Assembly: GCA_008729055.1 (NCBI GenBank)
Contig: SDUX01000008.1
Location: 3,621,756 to 3,685,755, forward strand
Reading direction: 5' to 3'
Source of the DNA: Pyropia haitanensis
Lineage: Eukaryota > Rhodophyta > Bangiophyceae > Bangiales > Bangiaceae
Length of the DNA stretch: 64,000 nt
A program made the translations under genes and the position numbers. Positions 32,986-42,668 of the stretch are shown here, piece after piece. The notes beneath the pieces were generated by a model. The model was not told the DNA's origin and made no database searches. It saw only the letters and a list, made by a program, of their open reading frames with translations. Every line of letters begins with the position of its first letter. The first letter of the stretch is position 1.

Positions 32986-33445
32986 CGCGCCGCGCGGGCG
33001 GCCGCCGCCGGCCGCGCGCCGCCGCCGCGCGCGCGCGCCGCCGCCGCGCGCGCCTTGCACGCACGCGCCGCCGCGGCGTGGGCGGCCCGCCGGCCGAGGC
33101 GCGGCGCCGCGGCCGGCGCGCGTGCCGCGGCGCGCCCGCGGCCCGCGCAGCCGCATCGGCGGGCGTGGCGCGTGGGCGTCCCCCCCCCCGCGGCGGTCTC
33201 TGTCCCTCCTCTGTTTGCCTGCCCGCGCTTCCCTTCCTCCCCCCCCCCCCCCCCCCCCCCCGCCCCCCCCCGCCCGTCTCTCTCCTCCCTCCCCTTCCCC
33301 CCCCCACCCCCCTACCCCGCTGCGCTCCCTCATCGATTCTATTCCACCCTCCCCCACCCCCCCGCCTGTTTTTTTTTTTTTGTTTTTTTTTTTCACCTGC
33401 TCTCTCTGCCCATTGGCATTGCCAGTGCCGGCGGCCGTCGCCACC
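29734..33445. repeat. 3.2-kb extreme-GC low-complexity block upstream of the TIR-kinase
   Basis: 29,734-30,030 is ordinary, AT-richer upstream sequence of NDUFA9. From about 30,150 to 33,360 the DNA is almost only C and G on long scales. It holds C runs of 10-25 (30,328-30,353; 31,451-31,478; 31,610-31,628; 33,238-33,260) and CCG arrays (31,040-31,080; 31,905-31,953; 32,865-32,985). Also present are a GCCGC array (about 32,095-32,140), a CCCCT array (about 32,465-32,503), and a repeated ggtgacggtgcggc (about 32,570-32,612). Very long open frames on both strands are a composition effect. T12 and T11 runs at 33,368-33,392 precede the kinase start. Confidence 0.65.
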
Positions 33446-33536
33446 ATGGGCCACGTCCTCTCCACCGTCCGCACCCGCTCGTCCACCCGCCGCCGCACCC
33501 GCGCGTCGACCGCCGCCGTTGCGGCGGCGGTAGCCG

Positions 33537-33587
<51 letters not shown>

Positions 33588-34973
33588 TGGGCGGCGTCGG
33601 TGTCGGGGGCGGGAGGAGAGGAAAGGGCGCGGTGGGCGGCGCGGCGCCGTACAAGAGCATCGCGTCGGCGGCGGAGGAGGACCGTGCGGGGCGGGGGCTC
33701 CCGTCCCGCCGCGCGTCGGCGCACGCGGGCGGCCCGCCGTATGGGGTCGGGGGGGGGGCGGCGGCGGCGGCGGGAGTGGCGGCGGCGGCGGCGGCGGCGG
33801 TGGCGGCGGCGGTGGCGGTGGCGGCGGCGGCGGCGGCGTGGGGGGCGGCTCCCCCATGGGTGGGGGGGGGGTGGGGGGAGCTTTTCCGGCGGGGGGGGGG
33901 TGGGCGGCGCCCACCCGTCGGCGGCCTCGGACGTTGGCGCCAGCGGCCCCGCGCCGCCGTCGCGGGAGGCGTCAGAGGCGGCGTCGCTGCCGTCGTCGCC
34001 GCGCGGGCGGGAGGGCTCTACCGGCCGCTCTGGGCCGCAGCGGACGGGGTCGGCCAAGGAGGCGGGCCCGCCGCTGGCGGGCGGCGGCAGCGGCGGCGTC
34101 GGCGCCGCCGCCGGCAGCCTCCCCGAGCGCTCCGCGTCGAGCTGCTCGACGGGCTCCCGGTACGGCCCGCCCGCGCGGCTGGGCCTGGACCGCAAGGCGT
34201 TTATCAACGTGCACCGCAAGGACTATACGGGCCGCATCGAGCTGCTGCAGGGCGCCGTCGAGGGCCTCGCCCCCGTCGACGAGACGGACCTGCTGATTGT
34301 GTACCTGCGCGAGCGGGGCAGCTACAAGGGGAACCGGGACTCGGCGCTCGCGGCGCTCAACCGGTCGGGCATCAGCCTGGAGCAGCTGGAGCGGGAGTCC
34401 AAGCCGCAGACCAGCTACCGTCGGCACTATCACTGCTGGCTGAGCCGCAAGCTGCAGCGCGCGCAGCGGCCGGCGGGCTTTGAGTACAAGCGGCTGCTCG
34501 TGTACGAGGACCCGGGCGACGAGCTCACCCGCGACGACAACATCGTGCTGGACATTATGAAGTGCCTGACGACGGTCATTGGCGGGGACGTCCAAATATC
34601 GTCGGTGCTCATCCCGCTGTCGGGGGCGCTGCTCAGCCCGAGCCGGCGGAAGCACTTTGTGCAGGCCGCCGTGGAGGTGTCGTTTGCGTGGATGCAGATG
34701 GGGCTGCCGCTCAAGACCGTCAAGATCCTGCTGCCAGACACGGACATTACCAAGGACGTGGAGATGTTTGCGCGCGCGCGGCTGCGGCTGTCGGCGGCGT
34801 CGTCGGGGCCGGCGGCGCCGCTGCCGGCGGCGGGGCTCGGGCCGTCCGCGTCGGCCATGGCGGTGGCGGCGCCGCTCGGGCTGCCCAGCCCCCAGTCGTC
34901 GTTCCAGCGCGCGTCGTCGGGGATGCGGGCGGCCGGTGGGCCGGGCGGCGGCGGCGGCGGCGGTGGTGGTGGG

Positions 34974-35032
<59 letters not shown>

Positions 35033-35904
35033 CCGGGGCGGCGGTGCGGGGGGCGGGCCAGGCGGGGTGGGCCCGATGGTGTCCACCTCGTCGGCGGCGT
35101 CGGTGCTCTCCTCTGCCCCCTCCCTGCCGTCGTCCCCCCGCGCGCCCGTCACGTACGACGTCTTTTTCAGCTACGCGCAGGCCGACGCGGAGGCCGCCCT
35201 CCGCATGATCAACTATCTGCGGGAGAAGGACAGCACGCGCATGCGGGTGTACAATGCGGAGCCGCGGTCGGTGTCGGTTCGCAAGCGTGGCGTCGTCCAC
35301 GAGCCGGTGATGGAGGCGATCAACCAGAGCCGCGTCTTCCTCGCCCTCCTGTCGGACGAGTATTTCCACTCGGTGGAGTGTACAGAGGCCTTCTCGCTCG
35401 CCTACTGCCGCGACTTTGACTCGCAGGGCAACTTTATCATCCCCCTCTTTTGGCGCACCTGCGACCTGACGCCGCTGGCGAGGCGGCTCGTCGCGACCGA
35501 GGGGATTGACTGCCGGGAGGCGGCGTTTGAGTCGGCGCGGATGTTGCTCGACGAGATCCTCCTCGCGCTAGCGGGCCTCGAGGACGCCGACGGGGGACAC
35601 CCGGACGACGACGCGGACGACTATCTGGGCGTTGCCAACGGGTCGGCAGGCAGCGCGGGGCGCATGGGCATGGGCGGCGCGACGGGCGCCACGACTGGCC
35701 GTGGGGGGCGGGAGCGCGACCGGGGAGGGGCGCCGGGGGGTGGTCACCCACCGGGCGCCAAGGCGCCACGCCACGACGAGCGGGGGGGGGCGGGGGGGGG
35801 CGGCGGCGAGCGGGACCTCGGCAACACGGTGCCGGCAAAGGCTGGCGGTGGCGCCTACCACCCTGGAGGCGGCGGCGGGGGGGATGGTGGTGGTGGTGCT
35901 GGCC

Positions 35905-35956
<52 letters not shown>

Positions 35957-37067
35957 GGTCGGCGGCAATGAAGGACGCGGCGGCGGCGGCGGGGGCCACG
36001 GCCACGGTGGCCACGGCGGTGGCCATGGCGGTCACGGGAGGAGGCCGAACGGGAGCGCGCAGCGACCACCCGCTCCGCTGCGCCTGGCCGACACGCTGCT
36101 GATGAAGAAGGATGGGATGAAGCAGGGGGAGCTGTTTTCCGACACGGAAAACGACCCAACGCCCAACGAGACGGTCTCCCAGACGTTCTTTGACCGCACC
36201 TGGCGGGACCAGTGGGCGGTGGACTTCAAGTCGCTGGTGTTTGGCCCGCGCATCGGGGCGGGCGGCTTTGGGGAGGTGTACAAGTGCAAGCTGGACCGCA
36301 CCATGGTCGCCGCCAAGACGCTGCAAAAGGTGGAGGACGATGACCCCCACGCGGTGATGGCCGAGTTTATGGTTGAGATGAAGCTGATGAGCATGCTCGA
36401 GCACCCCAACGTCGTGACCTTTCTCGGCGCGTGCATCCACCACCCCAACCTGGCCATCATCCTCGAGTTTATGCCCGGCGGCTCGCTCTACCGCGCCATC
36501 CATCGGCGGCGGCGCAATAACCTGGGGCCGTTTCCCCTCCTCAAGACGCTGTGGATTGCGTTTGGGGTGGCCAAGGGCCTCGACTACCTCCACTCGCAGT
36601 ACCCGGTGGTCATCCACAGGGATTGCAAGAGCCCCAACATCCTGCTCGGCACCAACGTGCGGGAAGTCAAGATCACGGACTTTGGGCTCTCCCGCCTGCG
36701 GGTGTCGTCGTACGTCAACACGGGCCCGGGGGGCACGCCCGAGTGGATGGCCCCCGAGCTGCTGCGGCAGGACCCGTTTGACGAGCAGAGCGACGTCTTC
36801 TCGTTTGGCGTCATCCTCTGGGAGCTGGTCATGTGCGAGAAGCCATGGCGGGACGACCACCCGATGCAGGTGGTGTTCCGCGTCGGCAGCCGCGGCGAGA
36901 AGCTCCAAATCCCGCCCCCGTCGCCGACCAGCCCGGAGGTGTGCATCCCCGAGTTGAGAGAAATGATCATCGCGTGCATGCGCGACGAGCCGTCACGGCG
37001 GCCCAAGACGCCAGACTTGGTGCGGCGGCTCGACTTCCTGTGCCACCGGGTGGGCAATCACGGTTGA
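33446..37067 (+). CDS. macro-like / TIR / TKL protein kinase fusion
   Basis: The start gccaccATGGG opens MGHVLSTVRTRSS, a good N-myristoylation sequence (Gly2, Ser6), followed by Arg/Ser- and Gly-rich sequence. G runs near 33,749, 33,862 and 33,891 interrupt the frame. From about 33,900 one frame is open to TGA at 37,065. A first folded domain (34,240-34,790) runs from ETDLLIVYLRERGSYKG through YHCWLSRKL to SSVLIPLSGALLSPSRR and GLPLKTVKILLPD. It resembles macro-like domains found beside TIR domains in bacteria. A poly-Gly linker (34,947-35,036) leads to a TIR domain (35,151-35,590; YDVFFSYAQADAEAALR, LLSDEYFHSVECTEAF). After a Gly/His linker comes a TKL (Raf/MAP3K-like) kinase (about 36,200-37,060) with GAGGFGEVYK, VAAKTL, HRDCKSPNILL, DFGLSRL and GGTPEWMAPE, all catalytic residues present. 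The macro-like call is inference; TIR and kinase are clear. Confidence 0.85.
34947..35036 (+). repeat. GGC/GGT array coding for poly-glycine
   Basis: About 30 codons of glycine (GGC, some GGT/GGG) form a linker between the macro-like and TIR domains of the kinase protein. Similar glycine arrays occur at 33,540-33,585 and 35,918-35,955 in the same gene. Such arrays are prone to length change. Confidence 0.85.
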
Positions 37068-37490
37068 AGCTGCGCGGGGGGGTGGGGGCTGGGGGGGGAT
37101 GCACGGGGGATATGTGGGCAGGACAGAGCGGGGGTGATGGCGGGGGGGGGGGGGGGCGGCTGGCGCGGGCGAGGAGGGGGCGGGGACTCAGTTTTGTACT
37201 TTTTGTGTCAAGTCTCCCAGGTTGTCGTTTTTTCCCCCTTGCAGTGTGGTCAACGAGTGTCACGTCGAGGGAGCAGAACAAAACGATACGGGCAAGCGCA
37301 AGTAGGAAGGATTCGTATGCTGGCCGAAAAAAGGGTTGGTTCCTGTCGTATGTACACGGGAGCGTGATGGTTCTGGCCTTGACCTCGCTGGCATGCTGGC
37401 ACGGCAAGCAGCGGCCAGGACCTCGGGGCGCCCCTGCAGCGGGTCGCTTCTGGCAATAGCTCCCGCCCCCCCTCCGGACCTCCAACGCCC
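37068..37490. other. intergenic between convergent TIR-kinase and DHX16 genes
   Basis: This 423-base stretch has G runs just after the kinase stop (to about 37,155), then a T-rich segment (37,190-37,240). No gene was seen; it should hold the two 3' untranslated regions. Confidence 0.5.
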
Positions 37491-40223
37491 CTACGCGCGG
37501 CGACCGACCGCCCGCGGCATCTTGGCCGACGCGCCCACGACATCCACATCCTCCTCGGTGTAGTAGTGTGGGGCGACCTCCCGCAGCCAAGCCGGGTCAA
37601 TCTCCGACACGGACCGCATGTACTCCTTGGACGTGAGCACCAGCTCGTGGTAGAGCACGTACCGGGGCAGCCGCTCGGAGCGGTACAGCGCGCTCGACGG
37701 GTGGATGTGGACAGACGTGCCGCCCTTGACCGTCCGGTACAGGCCCGCCTTGGTCAGCACGCACGCGTGCGAAAAGTAACCGGCGGTGAGGGCTTTGAGG
37801 ACGGGCGCCTGGTCGGCGCCGCCGTCGGCGGCCGTGGCCAGCGACGTGCGCGCCACGCCCACCCGGTCGAGCAGCGCGTCGAGCTGCTCCCGCACGTCCC
37901 GCGCGCGCCGCATGGACCGCACCTGCACAAAGTGCTCAAAGCACCACTGCGTCGCGTAGCCGCTGTCGCGCCACGCGTTGTAGCACGCGAGGAGCGCCAG
38001 GTGGTCGCCCCGCCCCGCGCCCGCCGCGGCGGTGGCGCGCGAAAAGGCCGCGCGCGCCGCGTCCGCGGCGAGCGCCTTGGCCTTTGGCCGGTACCACACC
38101 GCGCCGCTCACCGACAGCATCGCGCAGACGGTGATGACCTCCTCCGAGCACCCGTACGCCTCGGACGCGACGACGGCGGCGGCCATGAGCGGCTCCAGCG
38201 GTAGCTCCGCCATCAGCCGGCCGCGCTTGGTAAGCTTGCCCGCCGGCGACAGCGCGCCGAGGGCGTAGAGGAGCTCCAGCGAGCGCAGCAGCGTCGCGGG
38301 CGGGGGCGCGTCGAGAAAGTCAAACGCGAGGAGGTTGTCAATGCCCAGCGACAGGAGCAGCAGCACCACCTGCGCGAGGTTGGAGCGCAGCAGCTCGGGC
38401 ACCGGCTGCGCCTCCATCTCGTGGGTGTAGCTCCACTTGGTGTACAGGCGGAAGCACTTGCCCGCCGCGGTGCGGCCCGCCCGGCCCGCCCGCTGCACCG
38501 CCGCCGCCCGCGAGACGGGCACGACCAGCAGGGACTCCATCCCCGTCGCCGGGTTGTACGCCTTTTGCTTGGCAAACCCCGGGTCAATGACGTACACCAC
38601 GCCGGGGATGGTGACCGACGTTTCCGCAATGTTGGTGGCGAGCACCACCTTGCGCGCGCCCGGCGGGGTGGGAGTGAAGATCGCGGCCTGCTGCTCAGAC
38701 GGCAGCGACGCGTAGATGGGAGCGATGATGAGCTCGCCGAGCGCCCCCCCCACGCCGGCGGTGCGCTCGCGGAGCGCCGCCTCCAGGTCCTCAATCTCGT
38801 CCTGCCCCGACAGGAAGACCAGGATGTCCCCCGGCGGCTGCGACGCGTGCACCTGCAGCACCGTCACGGCGGCGGCGTCGAGGTAGTTGGCCTCGGGCGC
38901 GCGCGTGTACAAAATGTCCACGGGGAACCGGCGGCCCGGGATGGAGAAGAGCGGCGCGCCGTCAAAGTAGTCACAAAACGCGGCCGCGTTGAGCGTCGCC
39001 GACGCGATGATGACGCGGAGGGAGTCCCCGCGGAACCGCACAATGTCCTTGACCAGCCCCATCACCACGTCCGTCGACAGCGACCGCTCGTGCGCCTCGT
39101 CCACCATCAGCACGTCGTACGCGGCCAAGTCTGGGGCGGAGAGGAACTCCCGCAGCAGCATCCCGTCGGTCAAGTACTTGATGACCGTCGACTCGGACGT
39201 GCAGTCCTCAAACCGGACCGAGTAGCCGACGGTCGTGCCCAGCCGCACCCCCCGCTCCGCCGCCACCCGCGCCGCGACGCTCATCGCCGCCACCCGCCGC
39301 GGCTGCGTGCACGCCACCGACCGGTAGCCGCCGTCGAGGAGGTACTGCGGGAGCTGGGTGGTCTTGCCAGAGCCCGTCTCGCCTTCCACGATGAGCACGG
39401 GGTAGGTGGCCAGCGCGGCGAGCAGCTCCGCCTTGTACGCCGCGATGGGCAGCGCGTCCCGCTCCGCTTGGAGCGCCGCCGCCGGCGACAGGGGGGGAGG
39501 GGGGGGAGGGAGCGCCACGGCCGCGCCCGTCGCGCCGCCGCCGCCCCCACCGCCTGCAGCGGGAGTGGTGCCGTCGTCCCCTCCTCCCCGGCCCGGGTCG
39601 GGCGCAAACCGGGAGCGCCGCCGGCGGGGAGTGGCGGCCGCCGCCCCGCCGCCCCCCCCCTTGCCGGTAACGGCGGCAGCCGCCGCGGCCGCAGCCGGCA
39701 CCTTTGGCGCCGCCCCCAGGACCTCCACCCCCGGAAGGCCACCAGCAGCGTCAGCCACAAACGACACCCCCCCAGGGAGGACCACTGGCGGCGGCGCGGG
39801 CGCGCCGCCGCCGCCGGTGCCCGCCGCCCCCGCCGCGCCGAGGCCCTCCCCAAACGGCCGCAACCCGACCGCGTCGCCCCCCCCCAGCCCAAAGCCGCCG
39901 CCCGCCGCGGCGCCCCCATCCTCCTCGCCCCCCCCCCCATCCGCAGCGCCCGCCGCGGCGGCGGCGTCCCCGCCCGCGGCGGCGACGCGCGCCGCGGCGA
40001 GCGCGTACGTCTGCTCCTTGAGCGCAATCGCGTCGCGCTCGCGGGCGGTGAGGCGGGCGCCTGCAAAGAGCGCGCGCTCGTCGTCGAGCTCCGCTTTGAG
40101 GTCCGCCAGCTTGGCCTCCTCCCGCTTGCGGAGGTACGCGTGGCGCGAGCGCGTGCGCGCGTCGGCGAGGGAGGCGTCGGCGGCACCTGGCCGCTCGTCA
40201 GGCGGCTCATCTTTCTTGTCCAT
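37491..40223 (-). CDS. PRP2: DEAH-box RNA helicase, DHX16/Prp2 type
   Basis: Prp2/DHX16 hydrolyses ATP to remodel the activated spliceosome before the first step of splicing. The 910-aa protein starts [10 protein letters not shown]; its helical N-terminus ([20 protein letters not shown], then [15 protein letters not shown]) matches the Prp2/DHX16 pre-helicase region. A Gly/Ala-rich insert follows. Helicase motifs appear in order: [13 protein letters not shown] (about 281), [19 protein letters not shown] (about 374), [27 protein letters not shown] and QRAGRAGR. The HA2 and OB-fold C-terminus ([19 protein letters not shown], then [20 protein letters not shown]) is typical. The family call among DEAH spliceosomal helicases rests mainly on the N-terminal region. 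Its presence fits a genome that still splices, as CDKB shows. Confidence 0.9.
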   Translation of the reverse strand: MDKKDEPPDERPGAADASLADARTRSRHAYLRKREEAKLADLKAELDDERALFAGARLTARERDAIALKEQTYALAAARVAAAGGDAAAAAGAADGGGGEEDGGAAAGGGFGLGGGDAVGLRPFGEGLGAAGAAGTGGGGAPAPPPVVLPGGVSFVADAAGGLPGVEVLGAAPKVPAAAAAAAAVTGKGGGGGAAAATPRRRRSRFAPDPGRGGGDDGTTPAAGGGGGGGATGAAVALPPPPPPLSPAAALQAERDALPIAAYKAELLAALATYPVLIVEGETGSGKTTQLPQYLLDGGYRSVACTQPRRVAAMSVAARVAAERGVRLGTTVGYSVRFEDCTSESTVIKYLTDGMLLREFLSAPDLAAYDVLMVDEAHERSLSTDVVMGLVKDIVRFRGDSLRVIIASATLNAAAFCDYFDGAPLFSIPGRRFPVDILYTRAPEANYLDAAAVTVLQVHASQPPGDILVFLSGQDEIEDLEAALRERTAGVGGALGELIIAPIYASLPSEQQAAIFTPTPPGARKVVLATNIAETSVTIPGVVYVIDPGFAKQKAYNPATGMESLLVVPVSRAAAVQRAGRAGRTAAGKCFRLYTKWSYTHEMEAQPVPELLRSNLAQVVLLLLSLGIDNLLAFDFLDAPPPATLLRSLELLYALGALSPAGKLTKRGRLMAELPLEPLMAAAVVASEAYGCSEEVITVCAMLSVSGAVWYRPKAKALAADAARAAFSRATAAAGAGRGDHLALLACYNAWRDSGYATQWCFEHFVQVRSMRRARDVREQLDALLDRVGVARTSLATAADGGADQAPVLKALTAGYFSHACVLTKAGLYRTVKGGTSVHIHPSSALYRSERLPRYVLYHELVLTSKEYMRSVSEIDPAWLREVAPHYYTEEDVDVVGASAKMPRAVGRRA

Positions 40224-40736
40224 CGTGTGGAAGTGACAGGAGAGGGGGGGGGGCGGGGAGGAGGAGGCGGTGGGGGCGAAGACCAAACAGCGGCGGAGGG
40301 ACGGGGCTCGACGGGGACCGACGCTCGCCCCGCCCACGATACCACCAAGACCCAGGCCCTATCCGGCGGCCGGCAGTCCCGTCCACGTGGGCGCCCACGT
40401 GGTAGCGTACCAGCCACCGTGTCACCCCGGCTGCGAGAGAGCCGTGCACTCACAATTTGGGGCGGCGGCCAATGATCGGCGGCGGGAGAGGTCACCTCCA
40501 GACCTGGCCGGTGACCTCACCGGGGCCGCCCCTCGGCCGCGGGGCCTCGTCCCGACGTCGGCCCCTTTGCCTGCCGGTCCGCCCCAGTCGCCACCGTCCA
40601 CTCCCCCACCGCCTTCCTCACCGCCCCCCCCGTCCACTCCCCCCACGCGTCGGTGCCACACCCCCAGCACGGAAACCCGGCCGCCCTCACCCCACCCTCG
40701 TCTTCTTCCCCCTTCCGTCGTCGCCCCTCTACCACC
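40224..40736. other. divergent promoter region, DHX16 / SRPBCC
   Basis: This 513-base stretch separates two divergently transcribed genes. It contains ccaat-like ggccaatgatcgg (about 40,468-40,480) and a pyrimidine-rich leader before the ATG at 40,737. No TATA box was seen. Confidence 0.4.
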
Positions 40737-41988
40737 ATGTGCCCGTGCGCCGGCACGGCCGTCCCCCGCCGGATGGTGGCGTTTGCCGCCACCGCCGCCG
40801 CCGCCTGGCGCCCGCCCGTCGCGGCACGGCGGGGCGGCTGCTCGGCGGCGCCGCCCCTGTCGGCGGCGGCGGCGGCGCTGCCCGCGGCGGCGGGCTGCCC
40901 GCCGCGACGGCGGCTGCGCGCGTCGCCGCCAAACGCCTGGCGGGGCGCCGCGCTCGGCTCGGGGCGCCGCGCACCGGGCGGCGCCGCCGGCGCCGCCCAC
41001 CCCCGGGGGGTGCCTGTGGCCATGGCCGCCACGGGGGGGGGGGTGGGGCGGGGGGGGGGGCCCCGTCGTCCGCACCGCCGGGCTCCTCTCCGCCCGCCGC
41101 CACCGACGCTGCCGGCGGCGGCGGCGGCGGCGGCGGCGCGGTGGGGGCTGAGGACGGGGGCGTCGACGCGGCCGCGCGGCGGGTGCTGCTGGCGCAGGCG
41201 GCGGCGACCCCCTTTTCCGAGGGCGCTGCTGGCGTCGACGCGGCCGTCGACGCGGCCGCCGCGGCCGCCGCGGCGGCCACGCCCTTGGGTGCTGCCCAAA
41301 CGAATGGGGCGGCGGCTGGCGCTTCCGGTGGCGCCCCCCCCCCGCTCCCCACCGCGTCGACCCCCGCCCCCCCCATCCAGGCGGCGGACGTGCCCGTCGA
41401 GGCGGTCCTCCAGGAGCTAACCGTCCCCATTGACGGCGGCGAGGTGCACCTGCGGCTCGAGGCGCTCGGCGGGCGGCGGCGGCGGATGAGCGGTGGCATC
41501 TTCATCGAGGCGCCCCTGCCCCGCGTGTGGGCGGTGCTTACCCAGTACGGCCGCATGGCCGAGTTCCTCCCCAACATTGTCGCGTCGGCGGTCAGGGCAG
41601 GCGACCGGGGGGAGCTGCTGCTCGACCAGACGGGCGTCATTAGCCGGCGGCTGCAGCTCAAGTCGCGCATGGTGCTCCGCGTGACGGAGGTGCCAACGTC
41701 GACGATTACGTTTTCGCGGGTGAGTGGCCGCGACTTTACCGCGTTTGAGGGCATCTACATGTTCCGGGAGGTGCCGCCGCCGTCGGGGGGGGCGGACGGG
41801 CAAGGAGGGGGGGGCGTGGGGGGGGGGGGGGGTGCCAGCTCGACTACTCCCTCGACGCCGTGCCAATGGCGTTTTTCCCCGTCGCGCTCGTCGAGCGGAA
41901 GATTGTCAAGGAGATGCCCAAGATCCTGGCCGCCATTCGGCGCGAGGCGCTGGACAACGCGGTGCTCCAATTGGACTACTCGACATAG
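40737..41988 (+). CDS. plastid-type SRPBCC (START/cyclase-like) lipid-binding domain protein, frame broken at G runs
   Basis: The start accaccATGT begins MCPCAGTAVPRRMVAFAAT, an Ala/Arg-rich leader suited to plastid import. The frame then shifts at G11 runs (41,033-41,043 and 41,050-41,060). The main domain reads VPIDGGEVHLRLEAL, SGGIFIEAPLPRVWAVLTQY, FLPNIVASAVRAGDRGELLL, SRVSGRDFTAFEGIYMF. It shifts again at the G15 run 41,818-41,832 before LDYSLDAVPMAFFPVALVER and the end AVLQLDYST. This order of strand blocks and the PVALVER helix match SRPBCC proteins of cyanobacteria and plastids, which bind hydrophobic ligands; the ligand is unknown. Both shifts fit one missing base per run. If the shifts are real, the gene would be a pseudogene, but codon use between runs looks intact. 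Confidence 0.7.
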
Positions 41989-42668
41989 GGGGGTGGGGGG
42001 CGGCGTGGGGGCGGGGGTAGGCGGCGGGGGGGGCTGGCTGGGGGTGAGCTTCCGGCGCGGTGCGCTACTAGGGGCGTTTCTCTTTCTTCTTTTTCTTCTT
42101 TTGTCTTCCATTTCTGTTGGTGCTGCCCGTTCTGTTCCTGGGTGCCATGGTAGGTACGGGAGAGAACGGTGGCCCGACCACCTACTTTCCTTCTTTATTT
42201 TCCGCGGCAGTGCGGCGCGTCTGGCGCTCCGGGAGACCATCCCAACAGGTACGGTCCCAAGCGCCCAACGCTTCCACCCGTGCTTCCGCGGTGGTTCCAA
42301 GGGGTTGCCGACGTGGACTTGCGAGGGGAAGCGGCGGGACGCCACCCAGACGACTACCTATCCAGCGTGGGCATGGTCAGGATAAATATTTCCCGAGCGT
42401 CGAGTGTATGCGTGCAACGAGCTGAGCTTGTGGGAGGCCTCTTGGAGACTCCAGGAGCGTACCGACAAAGAGAGCTCACATGGAAAGAAAAAGGAAAGGG
42501 AAGCGCAAAGCAACGGCTGAAGGGTAAACACAACAGACGTGCCATAGACGGGTACGCAAATACGCAATAGACAGTACAACACAGATGTTTCGACGGGCAC
42601 CCGTCCCTAGACACGCTCCACTCGGCGGCCGTTCCTGACACAGGACGCCACCGTCAGGGGCACCCCCC
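41989..42668. other. intergenic between convergent SRPBCC and iPGM genes
   Basis: After a G-rich start the region is AT-richer (42,360-42,600). It includes T-rich cttttcttcttttgtcttcc near 42,090. No gene was recognised. Confidence 0.5.

Noticed and set aside
30652..34296. 1214-residue plus-strand ORF, and 573- and 726-residue minus-strand ORFs nearby
   Set aside because: Stops are rare in C/G-only sequence. The products are Pro/Arg/Gly/Ala repeats with no domain.
35568..36908. 446-residue minus-strand ORF
   Set aside because: Antisense shadow of the TIR-kinase, whose plus-strand reading has intact TIR and kinase motifs.
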